Positions 28,560-32,698 of a stretch of 32,698 nt of DNA are shown in pieces. The translations under genes and the position numbers were made by a program. A model generated the notes under the pieces. That model was given only the letters and a program-made list of their open reading frames with translations, was not told the DNA's origin and ran no database searches. Each line of letters begins with the position of its first letter. Position 1 is the first letter of the stretch. This DNA comes from an uncultured Roseiflexaceae bacterium (GTDB lineage: Bacteria; Chloroflexota; Chloroflexia; Chloroflexales; Roseiflexaceae): contig CAIPUQ010000596.1 in assembly GCA_903868295.1 (NCBI GenBank), forward strand, positions 1 through 32,698. Direction: 5' to 3'.

Positions 28560-28593
28560 AAAAATGCAGCACTCTTTTGTTCAAGAATGCTGC
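28560..28593 (-). terminator. Rho-independent terminator after the moxR-VWA operon
   Basis: GCAGCACTCTT (28566-28576) pairs with AAGAATGCTGC (28583-28593) with one C-A mismatch and a six-base loop. On the minus strand the stem is followed by A and then TTTTT (28564-28560). It lies about 75 bases past the VWA stop codon and separates that operon from the giant-protein operon. Confidence 0.75.
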
Positions 28594-28668
28594 ACAATAT
28601 GGTTTTCCAATCGTCAGAATCGTTCGTTATTGGCGACGCTGATGCACGTTAATCGTGTAAACGTGACT

Positions 28669-29871
28669 CTAATTGTTACTATCTCCGAGTGGTGAAGTCG
28701 ACACGCGTCGAGGCGACCGCTTTTCATCGCGCATGGTAGCCAGCATTTTGCCGAGTTGTTCGATACTGACCAGATTGTGGACGGGGATGAATTCGTCGAT
28801 GAACGGCATTGCGGCGACCATACCCTGGGTAAGCGGTTGGTAGCGTGGGTTGCCCAGCAGTGGATTCAGCCATATCAGACGGTGGCAGGAGCGTTGCAGT
28901 CGAGCCATTTCTTGGGACAAGAGTGTCGGATCACCGCGATCCCAGCCATCGCTGATGACCAGGACGACCGGCCCGCGTGACAGGACACGGCGCGACCAAC
29001 GCACGTTGAATTCGCGGATGGTATTGCCGATGCGGGTGCCGCCCGACCAGTCGAGGACTTGCTTGCTGACCAGGGCGACCGCATCGTCGACATCGCGCGA
29101 GCGGAGCAGACGGGTCACTCGTGTCAGTCGCGTGCCAAAAACAAACGATTCGACGTGGTCCATCCCGTCGTTGAGGGTATGGACAAATTGCAGCAACATG
29201 CGGCTGTAGCGGTCCATCGAGCCGCTGATGTCGCACAGCACCACGAGTGGACGGCGCCGATAGCGTGGCGACCGATACGACATGTGGAGCGGCTCGCCGG
29301 CAGAACGCATGCTCGAGCGCATGATGCTGCGCAGATCGATAACGCCACGGCGCTTGTCGCGACGGGACCGCCGCGTCCGCCGCAAGGCAGGGCGCCACTT
29401 CATGCGGCGCATCATGTCGCGCGCTTGTTGGACTTCGTCGTGCGAGTAGCTGCCGAAGTCGCGCGTTCGCAGGGTCTCGCTCCCGCTGTAGACCATGGTC
29501 GCGCCGACTTTTTGCTCCTCGAGGTTGTCGGGGGTATCGCCTTCGTTGTCGTCCCCGGCCCCCGGCTTGCGGCGCGGCAAACGCAACGGGCGTTGCGGGA
29601 CGCGAATGACCGGCAACGTTGTCTCTTGGACGTCGAGTGCAGACAAGCGCCGAAAGTAGAAGGCAAACGCCGATTCGAAAATCGGCATGTCATCTGCTTT
29701 GGCGATCAACGTGCACAAGGCAGCGTCGTGCAGTGCCTCGCGGTCGGTCACGGTAACGTATGTCAACGCTGCAGCGAAATCGAGCAAATTGCCCGTGCCG
29801 ACACGCACGCCCATCGCACGCAACAGATGCACGAAGCCGACGATGTGTTGGCTGATGTGCCCCTCGGTCAT
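28669..29871 (-). CDS. CoxE-like VWA domain protein, partner of the MoxR ATPase
   Basis: The product is 400 residues. The N-terminal 200 are helical and rich in Arg/Lys, with an acidic linker (GDDNEGDTPDNLEEQ) and a strongly basic stretch (RRTRRSRRDKRRG, about 165-177). The C-terminal half is a VWA domain with a full MIDAS: DISGSM at 214-219, Thr279 in GGTRIGNT, and SDGWDRGD from 307. This is the layout of the CoxE/ViaA-like proteins that pair with MoxR AAA+ ATPases. The start codon overlaps the stop of the ATPase gene (ATGA, 29871-29868), so the two are translationally coupled and probably made in fixed ratio. Such pairs act as chaperones that load metals or assemble complexes, usually of a neighbouring substrate; no obvious substrate enzyme lies in this window. 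The protein is cytoplasmic, with no signal peptide. Confidence 0.88.
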   Translation of the reverse strand: MTEGHISQHIVGFVHLLRAMGVRVGTGNLLDFAAALTYVTVTDREALHDAALCTLIAKADDMPIFESAFAFYFRRLSALDVQETTLPVIRVPQRPLRLPRRKPGAGDDNEGDTPDNLEEQKVGATMVYSGSETLRTRDFGSYSHDEVQQARDMMRRMKWRPALRRTRRSRRDKRRGVIDLRSIMRSSMRSAGEPLHMSYRSPRYRRRPLVVLCDISGSMDRYSRMLLQFVHTLNDGMDHVESFVFGTRLTRVTRLLRSRDVDDAVALVSKQVLDWSGGTRIGNTIREFNVRWSRRVLSRGPVVLVISDGWDRGDPTLLSQEMARLQRSCHRLIWLNPLLGNPRYQPLTQGMVAAMPFIDEFIPVHNLVSIEQLGKMLATMRDEKRSPRRVSTSPLGDSNN

Positions 29872-30749
29872 GCCGAACCAATCCGGGCGAGGATGGCCCG
29901 TACCGCATCGCCGCGGATTTGTTGGAGGTCATCCTGATATTTGAGGATGGCTCCCAGCGTATCGTCGACCGATTCGAAGGTCAGTGCCGTTGTCTGCAAT
30001 GCAGCCAGCGCGTTGGCCCAGTCGATGGTCTCGGCGACACCAGGGACTTTGAACAAATCGAGCCGGCGCAGTTCTTGTACAAACAACACAATTTGCCTGG
30101 CCAATATGGCGTTGATCTCTGGGACGCGGGCATGCAGGATTTTGAGTTCTTTGTCGAGGATCGGGTAATCAACCCAATGGAACAAACAGCGCCGCTTCAG
30201 TGCGTCGTGCACTTCACGGGTGCGGTTGCTGGTGATGATGACGATGGGCGGGTGCACTGCCTTGATTGTTCCCAACTCGGGGATGGTGATTTGCCAGTCT
30301 GACAGGAGTTCGAGCAAGAATGCTTCGAATTCTTCGTCGGCACGATCGAGCTCGTCGATGAGCAACACCGGAGCTTTGGTACGACTCGCATCGATGGCGT
30401 GCAACAGTGGCCGCTGAATGAGGAATTCGCGACTGAATATATCGACGGCACTGGCCTGCTTTGTCGCTTCGGCCATGCGGATGTGCAGCAGCTGGCGCGG
30501 GTAGTTCCACTCGTAGATGGCCGTCGACGCATCCAAGCCTTCGTAACACTGCAAGCGAATCAGCTCGGTATCGAGGAGTGACGCGAGTGTTTTGGCGATT
30601 TCGGTTTTGCCGACGCCTGCTTCACCCTCCAACAAGAGCGGCTTATTGAGCTTCATCGCCAAGAACAGCGCAGTCGTCAATGAACGGTCGGCAATATAGT
30701 TACGCTGGGCCAGGGCCTCTTGCAGGTCTTCGATGTGTGCATACGTCAT
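29868..30749 (-). CDS. MoxR-family AAA+ ATPase
   Basis: The product is 293 residues. The Walker A motif GEAGVGKT is at 42-49, Walker B LLIDELD is at 129-135, a sensor-1-type TSN follows in IVIITSNRTREVHDALKRR, and the RR of that segment is a candidate arginine finger. The length and the C-terminal helical lid fit the MoxR/CoxD class. The start is ATG 30749 with AGGAG (30763-30759) nine bases upstream. It probably hydrolyses ATP to remodel a target together with the VWA protein, whose ATG overlaps its stop. It is transcribed from a promoter shared back to back with the membrane protein on the other strand. The cellular target is unknown. Confidence 0.92.
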   Translation of the reverse strand: MTYAHIEDLQEALAQRNYIADRSLTTALFLAMKLNKPLLLEGEAGVGKTEIAKTLASLLDTELIRLQCYEGLDASTAIYEWNYPRQLLHIRMAEATKQASAVDIFSREFLIQRPLLHAIDASRTKAPVLLIDELDRADEEFEAFLLELLSDWQITIPELGTIKAVHPPIVIITSNRTREVHDALKRRCLFHWVDYPILDKELKILHARVPEINAILARQIVLFVQELRRLDLFKVPGVAETIDWANALAALQTTALTFESVDDTLGAILKYQDDLQQIRGDAVRAILARIGSA

Positions 30750-30778
30750 GCCGGGCTTCTCCTAACGAACGGTACGGG

Positions 30779-30807
30779 CATTATACCAATACCACTTCAT
30801 CTATAAT
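30779..30807 (+). promoter_or_regulatory. Promoter of the UPF0104-type membrane protein gene
   Basis: A perfect TATAAT lies at 30802-30807 on the plus strand. Transcription would start near 30814, giving a leader of about 20 bases to the GTG at 30835. The -35 region is weak and overlaps the opposing -10 box at 30780-30785. Confidence 0.6.
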
Positions 30808-30808
30808 G
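30780..30808 (-). promoter_or_regulatory. Promoter of the moxR-VWA operon
   Basis: On the minus strand a perfect TATAAT lies at 30785-30780. It predicts a transcript start near 30773, about 24 bases before the ATG at 30749. The -35 region (around 30803-30808) is weak and falls on the -10 box of the opposing promoter. Confidence 0.55.
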
Positions 30809-30822
30809 GACATATGTGGGCG

Positions 30823-30829
30823 AGAGGAG
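30823..30829 (+). promoter_or_regulatory. Shine-Dalgarno deciding a GTG start
   Basis: AGAGGAG at 30823-30829 is five bases before GTG 30835. The upstream in-frame ATG at 30814 is only seven bases after the -10 box and has no RBS, so it would need a leaderless transcript. Confidence 0.7.
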
Positions 30830-30834
30830 CTTCT

Positions 30835-31797
30835 GTGGTACAGACACTACGCCGGCGCATCATGACGTCGGTCTTGATTGGGGTTGCAGTCGTCGCAGTC
30901 CTCGGGCTGTTCAGTGATATTGGCCAAGTAGGCGCCAGCTTGAGTGGCTTTGCGTGGCAGAGTGTCCCAGCCGTCTTGGCCTTGACAGCTCTCAATTATC
31001 TGCTGCGTTGGCTCAAGTGGGACATCTACTTGCGTCACATCGGTGCCGGTACAAGGGTCAGTCGCTTTGACAGCGGGTTACTCTTTTGTGCGGGGATGGT
31101 GATGGCCGTCACACCCGGCAAAGTCGGTGAGGTGCTCAAGTCGTACCTGTTGCGACGCATCAATGGCACTGCCGTGTCGATATCTGCACCGATTGTCTTT
31201 GCCGAACGCATGACCGATGGCATTGCGATGCTGTTACTGATGGCTGTTGGATTAACACTCTATCCACCGGCAGCGCCATTGTTTTATCTGCTGGTCGGCG
31301 TGACTGTGGTGGGGATTATGGCACTGCAATCCGAGGTTTTGGTGTCGCGCGTGCTGGGGTTGCTCGACAAGACGCGTTTTGCAGCACCACTCCGTAATGC
31401 CTATCAGTCCAGCAAAGCGCTCCTCGGCTGGCGCATGTTGGTCACGAGTACCCTGTTGAGCATCATTTCATGGTTTTTCGAATGTGTTGCCCTCGTTTAC
31501 GTGTTGCAAGGCCTGGGGATTGCGCCGACATGGCTGATCCTGCAACAATCGACATTTATCTTCGCGGCATCGACGCTGTTCGGCTTGGTGTCGCTAATCC
31601 CTGGGGGCCTCGGTGTATCTGAGGCATCCTCGACGGGATTGCTGGTATGGATGATCCCGATGAGCCAGGCAGCGGCAACCGCTGCGACGCTGGTCATTCG
31701 GTTTGGGACCCTGTGGTTCGGGGTGGCGCTGGGGATGGTGACCCTCGGTTGGTTTAACCGGCGTTACCCCGAGAACACCGAAGGAGAAGCAGCATGA
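30835..31797 (+). CDS. Lysylphosphatidylglycerol synthase TM-region/UPF0104 family membrane protein
   Basis: The product is 320 residues from GTG 30835, chosen for its strong Shine-Dalgarno; ATG 30814 would add seven residues. It has about seven to eight hydrophobic helices. The family signatures are TPGKVGEVLKSYLL early in the chain and LIPGGLGVSEAS late, matching the paired P-G-x-x-G-E motifs of the flippase domain of MprF and of stand-alone UPF0104 proteins. There is no lysyltransferase domain, so it is the membrane part only. Relatives are thought to move or bind lipids; the substrate here is unknown. Its stop overlaps the next gene's ATG (ATGA at 31794-31797), so the two are coupled. It diverges from the moxR gene. 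Confidence 0.88.
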   Translation: MVQTLRRRIMTSVLIGVAVVAVLGLFSDIGQVGASLSGFAWQSVPAVLALTALNYLLRWLKWDIYLRHIGAGTRVSRFDSGLLFCAGMVMAVTPGKVGEVLKSYLLRRINGTAVSISAPIVFAERMTDGIAMLLLMAVGLTLYPPAAPLFYLLVGVTVVGIMALQSEVLVSRVLGLLDKTRFAAPLRNAYQSSKALLGWRMLVTSTLLSIISWFFECVALVYVLQGLGIAPTWLILQQSTFIFAASTLFGLVSLIPGGLGVSEASSTGLLVWMIPMSQAAATAATLVIRFGTLWFGVALGMVTLGWFNRRYPENTEGEAA

Positions 31798-32698
31798 TCC
31801 GTTGGACACTTCACCTCTGCATCGTGTTGGGTGCGTTCCTGCTCGCCGGGTGTAGCACCACCCCATTGCTGAGTACTGTTGCCATCTCTGCGCCGACACT
31901 CAGCCCGAGTGGCGCGGGCTAATCGGTCAATGTGAGCTATACCATCGGCAAAACAGCAACAGTGAGTGTGGAGTTGGTCGACGCCAACGGGGTGCGCTAT
32001 CTATTGCGCGACAACGTCGAACGCAAAGCATCGTCTGACGCGTATCAGCTCCGCATCGACGGTACCGCTCCGACCGGGGATCCGGTCCTCCAGCAACGCG
32101 CCTTGCCGAGCGGGATGTATCAGGCGGTTGTAACCGCCACCACCGCAACGGGCGAACGTGCGACCGGTCAAGTAGCATTGACCATCAAAAGCGCCGACAC
32201 GCCGCCACCGATGATAGAGAATTTGGTCGCGTTCCCGACGACGATTTCACCCAACGCCGATGGGCGTGATGACGTCAGCGAGATTACCTACCAGCTCCCC
32301 GTGACCGCGACGGTCGACATCAGCATCATCACCCCAGACGGGCGCACGCTCCCGTTCATCACGGGCGAAGAATCAGGTCCACAAGTACACCGACAGGTCT
32401 GGAACGGCAAAACGACCGACGGCCAGATCCTCGCCAATGGCGAGTACACCTACACCATCCGCGCGTTGGATCGCTACGGCAATATCGTGACGACCAGCGA
32501 TACCATCACGATAGCCGATAGTGGGCAACCCGAAGCAACCATTACCTATAGCTACATGGCGCCGCAGGCACTGTTGCTCGGCGATGTACTCACCGTGACC
32601 ATTCGCATCGAAAACACGGGGACCGTACCGATCCGCACCTACGGCCCTGCATCGGGGTATGAATACACCACCAACGATGTCTTTTCGTCGATTGCAGA
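31794..32698 (+). pseudogene. Lipoprotein with FlgD-like Ig repeats, interrupted by an in-frame TAA; runs off the window end
   Basis: ATG 31794 opens a lipoprotein signal (LLAGC, lipidated Cys20) and 42 codons, then TAA at 31920-31922. The same frame continues open to base 32698 with ordinary coding sequence: a first Ig-like repeat (VNVSYTIGKTATVSVELVD), a second containing SPNADGRDDVSEITYQL and ending NGEYTYTIRALDRYGN, which is the FlgD-Ig/CHU_C type, and then a third domain cut by the window edge. The residues before and after the stop (SPSGAG, stop, SVNVSYTI) align with SPNADG-R-DDVSEITYQL of the second repeat, so one codon, probably CAA for Gln, has become TAA. No strong RBS or start was seen just after the stop. 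It may be a true nonsense mutation, a sequencing error, or a readthrough site. It would be an outer-surface lipoprotein. Confidence 0.7.

Noticed and set aside
28417..28584. 56-codon N-terminal extension of the giant gene
   Set aside because: It crosses the terminator at 28560-28593 and would bury the signal peptide. The Shine-Dalgarno at 28427-28423 and the ATG at 28416 fit much better.
29059..29937. Long plus-strand frame opposite the VWA gene (292 codons)
   Set aside because: It is a His/Arg/Ala-rich shadow of a gene with an intact VWA MIDAS on the minus strand.

Overview
The window looks like chromosomal DNA from a bacterium of the phylum Chloroflexota, perhaps class Chloroflexia. This rests on style, not on a marker gene. 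GC content is about half, the secreted proteins carry long Thr/Pro/Arg-rich tails, and very large LamG/RCC1/thrombospondin-type-3 surface proteins sit beside ordinary housekeeping genes. No rRNA, tRNA, CRISPR array, transposase or phage gene was seen.

Left part (1-2690, plus strand). The C-terminal tail of a PP2C/SpoIIE-type phosphatase runs in from outside. It is followed by a tight run of three genes: a YczE-like membrane protein, a small helix-hairpin-helix protein and a secreted M1-family zinc metallopeptidase. A strong hairpin terminator closes this unit.

Centre (2870-28560, minus strand). Nearly 26 kb is taken by two genes transcribed towards the left. The first encodes a giant envelope protein of about 6,762 residues: N-terminal beta domain, membrane hairpin, two calcium-binding TSP3 blocks, a strongly hydrophobic helical segment, ten LamG domains with two F5/8-type-C domains, a beta-propeller, Ig-like modules, a P-domain, and RCC1 repeats plus FN3 at the end. 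The second encodes a secreted protein of about 1,731 residues (RCC1 repeats, two LamG domains, Thr/Pro/Arg stalk). Its Shine-Dalgarno overlaps the stop codon of the giant gene, so the two are probably translationally coupled. Terminators lie both before and after the pair, making it a self-contained two-gene unit. It is the best candidate here for an undescribed system, probably adhesion or cell contact, but no catalytic domain was recognised and the function is unknown.

Right part (28669-32698). A MoxR-type AAA+ ATPase and a CoxE-like VWA protein form a four-base-overlap operon on the minus strand. They diverge from a UPF0104/LPG-synthase-type membrane protein through a compact back-to-back promoter. 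The membrane protein overlaps by four bases a lipoprotein gene with FlgD-like Ig repeats, which is interrupted by one in-frame TAA and runs off the window end.

For several genes the start was moved inward from the longest reading frame because a clear Shine-Dalgarno and signal peptide pointed to an internal codon (8117, 28416, 30835).
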